A DNA stretch of 36,273 nt, taken from IMG/VR virus record IMGVR_UViG_3300038441_000602, positions 1-36,273 of that record; one strand, 5' to 3'. Made by a program: the position numbers and the translations under genes. Within the stretch, counting starts at the first letter, position 1, and the number at the start of each line of letters is the position of its first letter. The notes beneath the pieces are model-generated. The model made no database searches, was not told the DNA's origin, and saw nothing but the letters and a program-made list of their open reading frames with translations. Positions 15,247-21,141 of this stretch are shown here, in pieces. Source of the stretch: a virus.

Positions 15247-15591
15247 CTAACTCGGTCGTATCATTCCTGGATGTGGTTCCCAGTGCTTTCCATTGCGAGC
15301 TGGAGCCAATCCAAGTCGTGACTCGTTCCGCTCTTTGCGGGACTTGTCGCTGTTGTGGTCCTTGCAGAGCGACCAAAGGTTGTCCGGAGTGTGCGGACCA
15401 AATCGGTCGATGTGGTCTACGAACTTGGCAGGAGCATTGCAACGAATCCCGTTCTCGAGCCACCTACAGCGGTACCTATCCCTCTTCAGGATCTTGGGAC
15501 GTACCTCGGACTGCCAGTTTGATGGAAGTTCTCGACGGCGGTAGTTTCTGGAAGGGAGCTTGTTCGCATTACTCCAGTCGTTCCAACTCAT
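15247..15591 (-). CDS. HNH endonuclease
   Basis: A 114-residue HNH nuclease. Paired Cys C42 and C51, then DH (59-60), N71, C76 and H79 give the C-x8-C ... D-H ... N ... C-x2-H pattern of the zinc-stabilised beta-beta-alpha metal fold. In many cos phages a small HNH protein encoded next to terminase is needed with the large subunit for cos cleavage. The gene is first in the left arm, so that role is likely. The start codon at 15591 sits at the foot of a GC hairpin whose stem and loop hold the ribosome binding site (GGAGG), so translation may be controlled. Confidence 0.85.
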   Translation of the reverse strand: MSWNDWSNANKLPSRNYRRRELPSNWQSEVRPKILKRDRYRCRWLENGIRCNAPAKFVDHIDRFGPHTPDNLWSLCKDHNSDKSRKERNESRLGLAPARNGKHWEPHPGMIRPS

Positions 15592-15607
15592 ACCCCCTCC
15601 GGGGGTA
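15591..15607. promoter_or_regulatory. GC hairpin 1 (TACCCCC-TCC-GGGGGTA), over the HNH start
   Basis: Perfect seven-base arms around three bases. On the minus strand it reads TACCCCCGGAGGGGGTATG, so GGAGG for the HNH gene is inside the hairpin and the ATG shares its last bases. It could mask the start. Confidence 0.7.
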
Positions 15608-15615
15608 GTACTGTA

Positions 15616-15627
15616 GAACTATTGTTC
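15616..15627. promoter_or_regulatory. GAAC-N4-GTTC box (actinobacterial LexA-like)
   Basis: GAACTATTGTTC has the core of the actinobacterial SOS box and lies 25 bases upstream of the HNH start. A match to eight fixed bases is expected about once in every two windows of this size, so on its own it is weak. Confidence 0.3.
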
Positions 15628-15635
15628 ATCGCTCT

Positions 15636-15652
15636 TACCCCCTCCGGGGGTA
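15636..15652. promoter_or_regulatory. GC hairpin 2 (TACCCCC-TCC-GGGGGTA)
   Basis: Identical to hairpin 1 over all 17 bases, 45 bases away. On the minus strand it places GGAGG before ATGAAC (15630-15628). That opens a 13-codon peptide (MNNSSTVLPPEGV) whose TGA overlaps the HNH ATG (ATGA). A leader peptide is possible. Confidence 0.65.
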
Positions 15653-15660
15653 TGTTCTAT

Positions 15661-15674
15661 TGTTCTATTGAACA
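15661..15674. repeat. TGTTCTATTGAACA palindrome, copy 1
   Basis: An exact 14-base sequence with arms TGTTC/GAACA around TATT, found again at 16266-16279. It lies between GC hairpins 2 and 3. Confidence 0.6.
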
Positions 15675-15682
15675 GGCTCTCA

Positions 15683-15697
15683 CCCCCCTCCGGGGGG
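15683..15697. promoter_or_regulatory. GC hairpin 3 (CCCCCC-TCC-GGGGGG)
   Basis: Third copy of the hairpin with one extra C/G pair, 47 bases from copy 2. Regular spacing of about 45-47 bases (around four helical turns) suggests repeated protein binding, for example by terminase, or RNA-level control. Confidence 0.6.
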
Positions 15698-15851
15698 AGG
15701 TACCGTGGAGCGATCGTTCTACTGTTCTTTCTCTACATTTGTAGATCCGCAGAATCTTGAGAGTTCAGCGGGTAGTGTGACCAAATTCACACCAAGTTCC
15801 TGCGGAGGACCGCCAGTACGAGGAGCGCAGGCCCGAACCCTACGCTCGTGG

Positions 15852-15865
15852 TATTCACTTGAATA
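15852..15865. promoter_or_regulatory. Operator-type palindrome site 1 (TATTCACTTGAATA)
   Basis: Leftmost member of the 13-site family, in the divergent region, 260 bases from the HNH start. It is the only site close to the leftward operon. Confidence 0.75.
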
Positions 15866-15873
15866 GCGCTCAA

Positions 15874-15950
15874 GGGCTTCACAGGAGCTGTCAGAACTGC
15901 CCGTGGTGCCCTGGACTACCCCCTCGTGGTGATCTTGGCTCCTCGTGAGA
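15874..15950. repeat. 75-base hairpin element, full copy 2
   Basis: Bases 15874-15888 (GGGCTTCACAGGAGC) exactly match 4494-4508, and the far arm GGCTCCTCGTGAGA matches GGCTCCTGTGAGA of copy 1. When copy 1 is reversed, the inner sequence also aligns (AACTGYCCG, then GATCTTGGCTCCT at 15931-15943). It starts eight bases after operator-type site 1. Confidence 0.75.
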
Positions 15951-16084
15951 CCACTAACCCTGGAACAGGCCACCTGAAAGTTGCCAAACCTCGCGGAACT
16001 CCGGCCGTGTTCGTCGAGCTTCGATTGACATATCGATGGGGGGCATACCCCCGTCCTTACCTGTATCAATGCGTACATGCAGTG

Positions 16085-16330
16085 CATCCCTTATATATGT
16101 CCAATGTACCCACACACATAGACACACATGCACACCCATGCACACACGCATGTGTTGGTACGTAAGGGAAGTAGCACGCACACACCATACACTGATCTAT
16201 GTATCACTGCACTGGGCTCGTGTGTGCCATGCTCGTACTCATAGGTGGGTGTCGTGGTAGCACACTGTTCTATTGAACACTGTATGTGTAGCACATCCTT
16301 ACATACCAACGGTTGTAGAGACATACATAC
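16085..16330. repeat. CA/TG-rich low-complexity tract
   Basis: Many short alternating purine-pyrimidine runs (CACACACAT, ACACATGCACACCC, CACACGCATGTG, ACATACATACACAC). No gene is credible. Such tracts are unusual in this otherwise balanced sequence and can adopt left-handed DNA or mark a replication or packaging region. Confidence 0.6.
16266..16279. repeat. TGTTCTATTGAACA palindrome, copy 2
   Basis: Exact duplicate of 15661-15674, within the CA/TG-rich tract. A one-armed remnant (ATTGAACAGTG) lies near 16583. Confidence 0.6.
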
Positions 16331-16673
16331 ACACCACTAAGCATGATCGTAACTGTATGTAATACGTATCTCACACATCATCCGTTCGTATGAGGTACAC
16401 CATCACCCTAACGGGTGAATATCACCTGTTCAGCCAAGTATTTTCGCCTCTCGTACCCACCCATATAGATGATCTTATGAGTTAGTCCCATTGGGTGGTA
16501 CATATAGACGAGCGTATGGGAGGGGCTACATCCTAGCTATACTTGGATAGTTGCTATTGTGCCATCCATACTCTTAGACCCATTGAACAGTGAGACGCAC
16601 TAGCAATCCCTACCATTGGCAGGGCATGTGGGAATCCCTTATGTAGCAACGGTTTCCTAGGTACGTGTCGGGG

Positions 16674-16687
16674 TTGCTAATCAGCCC
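16674..16687 (+). promoter_or_regulatory. TTGCTARTNNGYC element 2
   Basis: TTGCTAATCAGCCC on the plus strand, 240 bases before the tRNA-like structure and 400 before the first rightward gene. It shares its first 14 bases with the element at 18268. It may start the first rightward transcript. Confidence 0.45.
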
Positions 16688-16913
16688 TCCATGCCCCATG
16701 CTTGTCATGCACCTGTTGCGACGGCCCCACCAGGGTCAAGCGGTAGCGGGATGCGCTCGATTCTTGACTTCGCCTCACCGAGGCCACATAGCTAGGCAAG
16801 CGATAGGGACGCCGACGCGCGTCTCTGGGTAGCTCACGCTCCGTCCGGGGTGACAGGCACTCAGGGGCTTATGCGAGCGCAGGGTAAGCGTCCCGAAAGG
16901 CGAGCCAGCGTGA

Positions 16914-16992
16914 CGGATGGCCGTATGTACGGGTCCCTAGCCCGTGGGCGGTAGACAGACAAATCTAGCGGGTTCGATCCCTGCCCATCCGA
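16914..16992 (+). tRNA. tRNA-like element with degenerate core
   Basis: Acceptor CGGATGG/CCATCCG pairs perfectly over seven bases, and the T arm GCGGG-TTCGATC-CCTGC is normal, followed by discriminator A. The 47 bases between them do not fold canonically. An anticodon-like arm ACGGG-TCCCTAG-CCCGT is perfect but has only eight bases before it, so no D arm fits, and a short TAGA/TCTA hairpin precedes the T arm. The loop would give CCT (Arg) with C at position 33. It lies outside the tRNA array and on the other strand. It may be a decayed tRNA, a tRNA mimic or part of a longer structured RNA. Confidence 0.5.
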
Positions 16993-17005
16993 CGATTCAT
17001 GATCG

Positions 17006-17020
17006 TATTCAAGGTGAATA
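17006..17020. promoter_or_regulatory. Operator-type palindrome site 2 (TATTCA-AGG-TGAATA)
   Basis: Same half-sites as the family but with a three-base centre, the only site with altered spacing. It lies 60 bases before the helix-turn-helix gene. Confidence 0.65.
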
Positions 17021-17037
17021 CGGCACATGGGTCCGGT

Positions 17038-17051
17038 TATTCAAGTGAATA
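17038..17051. promoter_or_regulatory. Operator-type palindrome site 3 (TATTCAAGTGAATA)
   Basis: Consensus site 29 bases before the ATG of the helix-turn-helix gene, 18 bases after site 2. Paired sites at this position suggest autoregulation of the first early gene. Confidence 0.8.
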
Positions 17052-17080
17052 GCCGAATCTAGCCCTAGGGAGGCAGCACC

Positions 17081-17761
17081 ATGGCAACAAAGAACGTAAC
17101 CGCGATCAAAACGGCCGATCTCACCTGGCTCCGCAAGTACGCTGCTCAGGCCGAAACGGACGGCAGTAAGGCCAGCGAGATCCTTCTACAGGTCAAGGGC
17201 AAGGATGAACTTGCCGCACTGGTCGACACTCTCTCTCCGCTCAAACTCGGTCGGATCATGCCGCGTCACGCGGTCTGGACCGTTACTCAGGCATGGCGGG
17301 CAGCGAAGATTGACCAGACCGTCATTGCGACGGCGCTAGGCATCAGTCAGCCGACCGTGTCTCGCCTTGAGAAGGAGAGCGAGCCAGACACCGAGAGCGA
17401 GACACCGACCGGTGCGGGCGGCGCGCGGAACAAGCGTACCGATGACGAACGGCTCCGTGATCTGGCGGAGTCCATCGGCAAGTTGATCGAATCGTTCCCG
17501 CCTGCCAAGTGGGATCAGGAGACTGTCCAGGCAGTCAACAATGCGCGGATCAAGATGGCTCACGCGATCGAACCTCCGGCCAAGTTGAAAGCCATCACTG
17601 CCAGCGAGGGTACTTCCGGCACGTCCACCACGGTCACGGGTCCGGACAAGCCTGCCAGCAAGCCTCGCACGCCGCGCGCTACCAGCAAGGACAAGTCTGG
17701 CGAGTCCGACCAGACACGGGCAGCGCGTGAGGCAGTGCAGGAAATGCAGATCGCTGCTTGA
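17081..17761 (+). CDS. Helix-turn-helix DNA-binding protein
   Basis: First gene of the right arm, 226 residues, ATG behind GGGAGG. Residues about 75-102 (AWRAAKIDQTVIATALGISQPTVSRLEKE) form a clear helix-turn-helix with the usual G-I-S-Q-x-T-V-S-R recognition helix. The N-terminal part is helical. The region after residue 100 is polar, and the last 70 residues are Ser/Thr/Lys/Pro-rich and probably disordered. Two palindromic sites lie directly upstream, making it a candidate for the protein that binds the dispersed site family. A ParB-like or replication role cannot be excluded. A hairpin (17775-17800) follows the stop. Confidence 0.75.
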   Translation: MATKNVTAIKTADLTWLRKYAAQAETDGSKASEILLQVKGKDELAALVDTLSPLKLGRIMPRHAVWTVTQAWRAAKIDQTVIATALGISQPTVSRLEKESEPDTESETPTGAGGARNKRTDDERLRDLAESIGKLIESFPPAKWDQETVQAVNNARIKMAHAIEPPAKLKAITASEGTSGTSTTVTGPDKPASKPRTPRATSKDKSGESDQTRAAREAVQEMQIAA

Positions 17762-17774
17762 TCGCTCACTAGTC

Positions 17775-17800
17775 AGGCACGGGCGTAACAGTCCGTGCCT
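17775..17800 (+). terminator. Hairpin after the helix-turn-helix gene
   Basis: AGGCACGG pairs with CCGTGCCT across a ten-base loop, 14 bases after the stop. There is no T tract, so it may only stabilise or attenuate the transcript. Confidence 0.5.
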
Positions 17801-17834
17801 AGGCTATGTCCGATCAATCAAGGGAAGGTTAAGC

Positions 17835-18071
17835 ATGTTGTATGCATCGCCACCTATCCGACTAGCAGAATGCAAACGGGTTATTGACGGACTAACCCAT
17901 ACGGGAGGGTCCTTCCCTCGCCTCACCCTGCTAGCGATCATGTCCGACGCACAATTGCGATTCGTGGCGCGCCGTTCATCGCTAGGCAAGACCCTGCCGA
18001 CGGCGTCATGGTTCGACGCGCCACGGTCCGACCTTATGCGATGGCTCATTGAGTCCGCGCGGTTCGACTAG
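17835..18071 (+). CDS. Small protein of unknown function
   Basis: A 78-residue protein starting at ATG 17835 with GGGAAGG nine bases upstream. The frame is open further upstream, but that part overlaps the terminator and has no signal. The sequence is mixed basic (MLYASPPIRLAECKRVIDGL) with no recognisable motif. It is the first gene after the helix-turn-helix hairpin. Confidence 0.55.
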   Translation: MLYASPPIRLAECKRVIDGLTHTGGSFPRLTLLAIMSDAQLRFVARRSSLGKTLPTASWFDAPRSDLMRWLIESARFD

Positions 18072-18110
18072 GCACTACGACCGGTCGGATCGATCATGGT
18101 CCGACCGGTC

Positions 18111-18124
18111 TATTCATATGAATA
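18111..18124. promoter_or_regulatory. Operator-type palindrome site 4 (TATTCATATGAATA)
   Basis: Lies between two small genes, 24 bases before the ATG of a tiny membrane protein, just upstream of its AGGAGG. This copy is a perfect palindrome over all 14 bases. Confidence 0.8.
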
Positions 18125-18147
18125 CCCACCATCAGGAGGTAACAATC

Positions 18148-18261
18148 ATGTCCACTGTCAAGCGTGCTCTCATCACCGGTTCATCGTTCCTCGCCATGAT
18201 CGGCATTCTCATGGCCGCTGTCATCGGCGTTGCCGTAGGGGGTGTCTCTGTTCTTTCTTAG
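18148..18261 (+). CDS. Tiny membrane protein (37 aa)
   Basis: ATG 18148 follows AGGAGGT at an ideal distance. Residues 9-34 (ITGSSFLAMIGILMAAVIGV) form one strong transmembrane helix after a short basic start (MSTVKRA). No family is recognised. It is one of several single-span miniproteins in this arm. Confidence 0.7.
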   Translation: MSTVKRALITGSSFLAMIGILMAAVIGVAVGGVSVLS

Positions 18262-18267
18262 TCCAAC

Positions 18268-18281
18268 TTGCTAATCAGCCC
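18268..18281 (+). promoter_or_regulatory. TTGCTARTNNGYC element 3
   Basis: TTGCTAATCAGCCC, 30 bases before the ATG at 18311, in the gap after the membrane protein gene. A likely extended -10 promoter. Confidence 0.5.
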
Positions 18282-18310
18282 GTTCTACCAATCCCAGTTA
18301 GGAGATCACC

Positions 18311-18760
18311 ATGTCGTCTTGGCTCTCTCTTGAGCTGCACCTCAAGCACGCCACCCGCAAGCTCGGTCCCCTGGTCCTGAAGGACCCCAAGAGCAAGGAG
18401 ACCCCCAACATCCGGCCGCTCACGTTCCGCGTATCCGAGGTCTGCCACGTTGGCTACAGCGGGACTGGTAAGCGCGGGCTGACCCTGCATGGTGCCGTGA
18501 ACGTGCGTGACTTCGGAGCATCCCAGTTCCCGCGGGTGACTTTGGTCCAGAAGAACGCGGCCAAGATGCGCTCGATGGTCAAGCCTGCGGCTGACGCTGT
18601 GGCTGACTGGGAGGCTGGTGCGCTGGCAGCTATCCAGGCTGAGTTCACAGCAGATCAGCTCGACTCCATGACCGAGCTGGAGTACCGGACGCGCGAGTGG
18701 CACGAGGACATCGAGCCCTGGGAAGAGGCTGCGCTGATGCTCCAGGGGGTCAAGCGCTGA
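18311..18760 (+). CDS. Hypothetical protein (149 aa)
   Basis: ATG behind TAGGAG. Basic N-terminal half (LHLKHATRKLGPLVLKDPKSK), then a beta-like central part (FRVSEVCHVGYSGTGKRGLTLHG) and an acidic helical C-terminus (FTADQLDSMTELEYRTREWHEDIEPWEEA). No known family recognised. The stop overlaps the next ATG (TGATG), so the two are co-translated. Confidence 0.7.
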   Translation: MSSWLSLELHLKHATRKLGPLVLKDPKSKETPNIRPLTFRVSEVCHVGYSGTGKRGLTLHGAVNVRDFGASQFPRVTLVQKNAAKMRSMVKPAADAVADWEAGALAAIQAEFTADQLDSMTELEYRTREWHEDIEPWEEAALMLQGVKR

Positions 18761-19032
18761 TGCAACCCATTAAGCCGCTGAAGATCCAGTGCGAGACCTC
18801 GTACCGCGGGCTGACACCCAGCGATCTCGCACGCATTGAGATCGAGTTTCCTGGCAACAACTTCAAGCGGGCCTGGGTCAATCCACGCCTGCACAGCCGG
18901 GAATCCATGCACAGAGAGGCCATTCTCGATGCCATCGGGACGGGCTTCAAGCTGCGCATCATCGAGGAAACCCTAAGTGGCTACGTCTGGGAAATCAGCG
19001 TGCCACGAGACAACCGCTATTCAAGTGAATAG
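18760..19032 (+). CDS. Hypothetical protein (90 aa)
   Basis: ATG overlaps the previous stop. Mixed alpha/beta composition (IEIEFPGNNFKRAWVNPRLH). The last codons and TAG stop lie inside palindromic site 5 (CTATTCAAGTGAATAG), so the protein ends YSSE. Function unknown. Confidence 0.7.
   Translation: MQPIKPLKIQCETSYRGLTPSDLARIEIEFPGNNFKRAWVNPRLHSRESMHREAILDAIGTGFKLRIIEETLSGYVWEISVPRDNRYSSE
19018..19031. promoter_or_regulatory. Operator-type palindrome site 5 (TATTCAAGTGAATA)
   Basis: Overlaps the stop codon of the upstream gene and directly abuts GGAGG of the next gene. Binding here would block readthrough or the ribosome site in RNA terms. Confidence 0.85.
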
Positions 19033-19042
19033 GAGGTGTTTG

Positions 19043-19273
19043 GTGCGAATCATTGACTGGTACGGGGGAAAGGCGATCATCACGCAAGACCAGCAGTCCC
19101 GTCCCGTGCGTATCGAGTTCGATTACGGGATCGAGGATGGGCAGGTCTGGGTCTATGTCTATCGAGGCACCTGGCACAGGGAAGGACTCGGGCCAACATG
19201 GGCTCCGGTCCGGCGCATTCCCATGGGCAACTACCGCGCGACCGCTATTCAAGTGAATAGGAGCAGTGAATGA
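19043..19273 (+). CDS. Hypothetical protein (76 aa)
   Basis: Start at GTG 19043, eight bases after GGAGG. An upstream reading start at 18977 would overlap the previous gene and was rejected. Beta-rich (VRIIDWYGGKAIITQ, RIEFDYGIEDGQVWVYVY). Site 6 encodes its AIQVN near the C-terminus. Stop overlaps the next ATG (ATGA). Unknown function. Confidence 0.7.
   Translation: MRIIDWYGGKAIITQDQQSRPVRIEFDYGIEDGQVWVYVYRGTWHREGLGPTWAPVRRIPMGNYRATAIQVNRSSE
19246..19259. promoter_or_regulatory. Operator-type palindrome site 6 (TATTCAAGTGAATA)
   Basis: Inside the last codons of the 76-residue protein gene, 11 bases before the next start, adjacent to GGAG of that gene. Confidence 0.85.
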
Positions 19274-19497
19274 AGCTCAAGTGCAAGAGCCATGACAGCC
19301 GAGTCATGGTCCTGGACGACCACCAGGTGCTCCATCGGTCCAAAGGGGACGAGTGCGCTGATGCCGTGCTCACCATCGGTGGGCAAGACCTCCCCGTCGT
19401 AGCTGTCGCCCTAATCGGTGTCGGCCTGATGGAGCGCGAGAACAAGCGGGGCACGGACCCCGCACGGGAACTACTCAAGGAGGTTTTCGGTGGGTAA
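19270..19497 (+). CDS. Hypothetical protein (75 aa)
   Basis: ATG overlaps the previous TGA. Compact alpha/beta sequence (VMVLDDHQVLHRSKGDECADAV) with a nonpolar centre (LPVVAVALIGVGLMERENK). The next gene starts inside its end. No family recognised. Confidence 0.65.
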   Translation: MKLKCKSHDSRVMVLDDHQVLHRSKGDECADAVLTIGGQDLPVVAVALIGVGLMERENKRGTDPARELLKEVFGG

Positions 19498-19672
19498 GAG
19501 CAGCGGGCTCCGCAACAAGAGCCGGCCCAACGGCAAGAGCACCTACACCCGCAAGGGCAAGGGCAACAAGCGCGACACGTACGGCAGTTGGGAGAACGGC
19601 AAGCAGGTACGCCCGGACAACATCGCGGGCCGAATCCTGGACATCTACAAGGAGCGGGAGCGAGCGCGATGA
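19490..19672 (+). CDS. Small highly basic protein (60 aa)
   Basis: GTG start at 19490 behind AAGGAGG. About a third of residues are Lys or Arg in the first half (GKSSGLRNKSRPNGKS), which suggests nucleic-acid or ribosome contact. The C-terminus is helical. Stop overlaps the next ATG. Confidence 0.65.
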   Translation: MGKSSGLRNKSRPNGKSTYTRKGKGNKRDTYGSWENGKQVRPDNIAGRILDIYKERERAR

Positions 19673-20001
19673 TGAACGCGGTAGAGATCCTGACTGCGGG
19701 TCGGGACAAGATCCAGGGAAACGGGTGGTACCGGGGTGACAGCGCTGGACTTCAGCGCGACAAGGTGATTGGTCCAGCGAAGGACAGGTATTCCTGCGAT
19801 TGCCTCGCTACGTCGGTTCACCACAACCCCAAGGTGCTCCGGTACATCCTGGCCGCGCTGGACCTGCCCTACGATCCCGACTCCCCCGACTGGCGGCCGG
19901 TCTACAAGGCCAACGACGCTCAGTCCATCGAGGACGGTCCGAAGTGGGCCATCGGTGTCCTGGACAAGGCGATCGAGCTGGCGAAGGCCGACGTGACATG
20001 A
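19669..20001 (+). CDS. DUF6197-like small phage protein
   Basis: A 110-residue protein with ATGATG start overlapping the previous stop. The pattern AVEILTAGRDKIQGNGWYRGD ... YSCDCLATSVHH, with paired Cys near residue 43, resembles the small DUF6197 family seen in actinobacteria and their phages. Its role is unknown. The similarity is weak and based on pattern only. Confidence 0.55.
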   Translation: MMNAVEILTAGRDKIQGNGWYRGDSAGLQRDKVIGPAKDRYSCDCLATSVHHNPKVLRYILAALDLPYDPDSPDWRPVYKANDAQSIEDGPKWAIGVLDKAIELAKADVT

Positions 20002-20378
20002 ACTACGAAGCCATGCAGCTATGGATCGATGGGCTCCGTTCGGATGAGTTCAAGCAGGGCGTGGGGAAGCTACTTCAGGTCGAGGATGGCGCGGCTAAGT
20101 ATTGCTGCCTCGGCGTGGCGTGTGTGCTTGCCAAGCGTGCTGGCGTGATCGAGACCCTTCCATGGGAACGCGCAGGCAGGGGATTCGAGGTTGCCGTGCT
20201 TCCGCCTGATGTGTCGGACTGGCTCGGTACCTCCGAATGGGACACCAACAACCGGAAGAACCCCATGGTCAAGGGCATTTCCCTGGCTGGCCACAACGAT
20301 GCTGGAGCCACGTTCCGGGAGATCGCTGACATGTTGGAGCAGGTCGTAGCCGACCACAAGGAGCGTGCTCATGTTTGA
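19998..20378 (+). CDS. Hypothetical phage protein with CCLGV motif
   Basis: A 126-residue protein, ATGA overlap with the preceding gene. The order KYCCLGVACVLAK, then FEVAVLPPDVSDWLG, then NDAGATFREIADMLE is a pattern found in many phage hypothetical proteins of this size. Its partner gene upstream has a related layout. Function unknown. The gene shares its last bases with the start of the dprA-like gene. Confidence 0.65.
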   Translation: MNYEAMQLWIDGLRSDEFKQGVGKLLQVEDGAAKYCCLGVACVLAKRAGVIETLPWERAGRGFEVAVLPPDVSDWLGTSEWDTNNRKNPMVKGISLAGHNDAGATFREIADMLEQVVADHKERAHV

Positions 20379-21063
20379 GCCACGGATCATCGATCCCAAT
20401 TCAAGTGAATGGCCGTGGGTGTTCCGTGACCTGCCCGCGGACTACACACCAGAACGACTCTGGGTGCGCGGAGACGGGAACCTTGAGGAGTTCACCAACA
20501 CGGCCATCTCCATCATCGGGGCTCGTGCCAGTACGGCGTACGGGGATCACACTGCCAGTGACATTGCCAACGGACTCGCCACGAACGGCTGGACGGTTGT
20601 CTCTGGTGGTGCTCTCGGAATCGACGGTGCTGCCCATCGTGGTGCCCTTGCGGCTGACTCCATGCGCTTCCCTGGCACAAAGGGACGCACGATCGCGGTC
20701 CTCGCGTCCGGTGTGGACGTGTTCTATCCAGCCGCGCACCACTTCCTGTTCGAGCACATCCTGCGTAACGGTGGGCTGATCGTGTCCGAGTATCCGCCCG
20801 GATCTCACCCGCACCGTTCACGTTTTCTCGAGCGCAACCGGCTGATTGCTGCCATGAGTGGCGGGATGGTCATGGTTGAGGCTGGGCAGAACAGTGGATC
20901 GACGGCTGCCTTTGGGCATGCTCGCACGCTGAAGCGGAAGCTCATGGTGGTGCCTGGTCCGGTCACGTCTGCCTACAGCAAGGGCACTAACTACCAGCTC
21001 AGGTTCGCTGATGTGTCACCGGTCGGTACGGCCGCTGAAGTGGAAGAGGTGATGAACGCATGA
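20371..21063 (+). CDS. DprA-like Rossmann-fold protein
   Basis: A 230-residue protein. I chose ATG 20371, with GGAG ten bases upstream. It carries the DprA/Smf core in order: SIIGARAST, VVSGGALGIDGAAHRGAL, VLASGVDVFYPAAHHFLF, GGLIVSEYPPG, FLERNRLIAAMS, VMVEAGQNSGSTAAFGHA and VVPGPV. Cellular DprA protects single-stranded DNA and loads RecA. The N-terminal SAM and C-terminal winged-helix regions of long DprA are missing here, leaving the core. Phage DprA-like proteins may act in recombination of incoming DNA or in defence contact. Site 7 lies within codons 10-13. Confidence 0.85.
   Translation: MFEPRIIDPNSSEWPWVFRDLPADYTPERLWVRGDGNLEEFTNTAISIIGARASTAYGDHTASDIANGLATNGWTVVSGGALGIDGAAHRGALAADSMRFPGTKGRTIAVLASGVDVFYPAAHHFLFEHILRNGGLIVSEYPPGSHPHRSRFLERNRLIAAMSGGMVMVEAGQNSGSTAAFGHARTLKRKLMVVPGPVTSAYSKGTNYQLRFADVSPVGTAAEVEEVMNA
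20398..20411. promoter_or_regulatory. Operator-type palindrome site 7 (AATTCAAGTGAATG)
   Basis: Core ATTCAAGTGAAT intact but outer pair A/G instead of T/A. Within the first codons of the dprA-like gene. Confidence 0.65.
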
Positions 21064-21140
21064 AGCTGCTCAAGGAGATCGGGTCCTGGGTTGCGATCGG
21101 CGTGATCTGGGGCCTGGGCATCTGGATCGCGGTGAGCTGA
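21060..21140 (+). CDS. Tiny membrane protein (26 aa)
   Basis: MKLLKEIGSWVAIGVIWGLG then IWIAVS, with ATG overlapping the dprA-like TGA. One transmembrane helix, basic N-terminus inside. Too short for function prediction. Confidence 0.6.
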   Translation: MKLLKEIGSWVAIGVIWGLGIWIAVS

Positions 21141-21141
21141 C

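Larger units (their letters stand above)
15698..17080. other. Divergent intergenic region, no credible gene; likely cos neighbourhood
   Basis: About 1.4 kb between the first leftward gene and the first rightward gene. Open frames here (for example 15719-16087 on minus) lack ribosome binding sites and credible composition. It holds palindromic operator-type sites at 15852, 17006 and 17038, a full 75-base hairpin element, a CA/TG tract, a second TGTTCTATTGAACA, a TTGCTAAT element and a tRNA-like structure. Local GC is lower around 16.3-16.6 kb. In related phages cos lies between the HNH/terminase end and the early-gene end, so cos may be here, but it is not identified. Confidence 0.5.

Noticed and set aside
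15719-16087. Minus-strand open frame in the divergent region
   Set aside because: No ribosome binding site. It overlaps the hairpin element and operator site 1, and has low-complexity composition.
16674-16992. Possible tmRNA
   Set aside because: The 3' end resembles a tRNA-like domain, but no tmRNA 5' end pairing with it, no D-loop analogue and no tag-peptide reading frame ending in Ala-Ala could be found.
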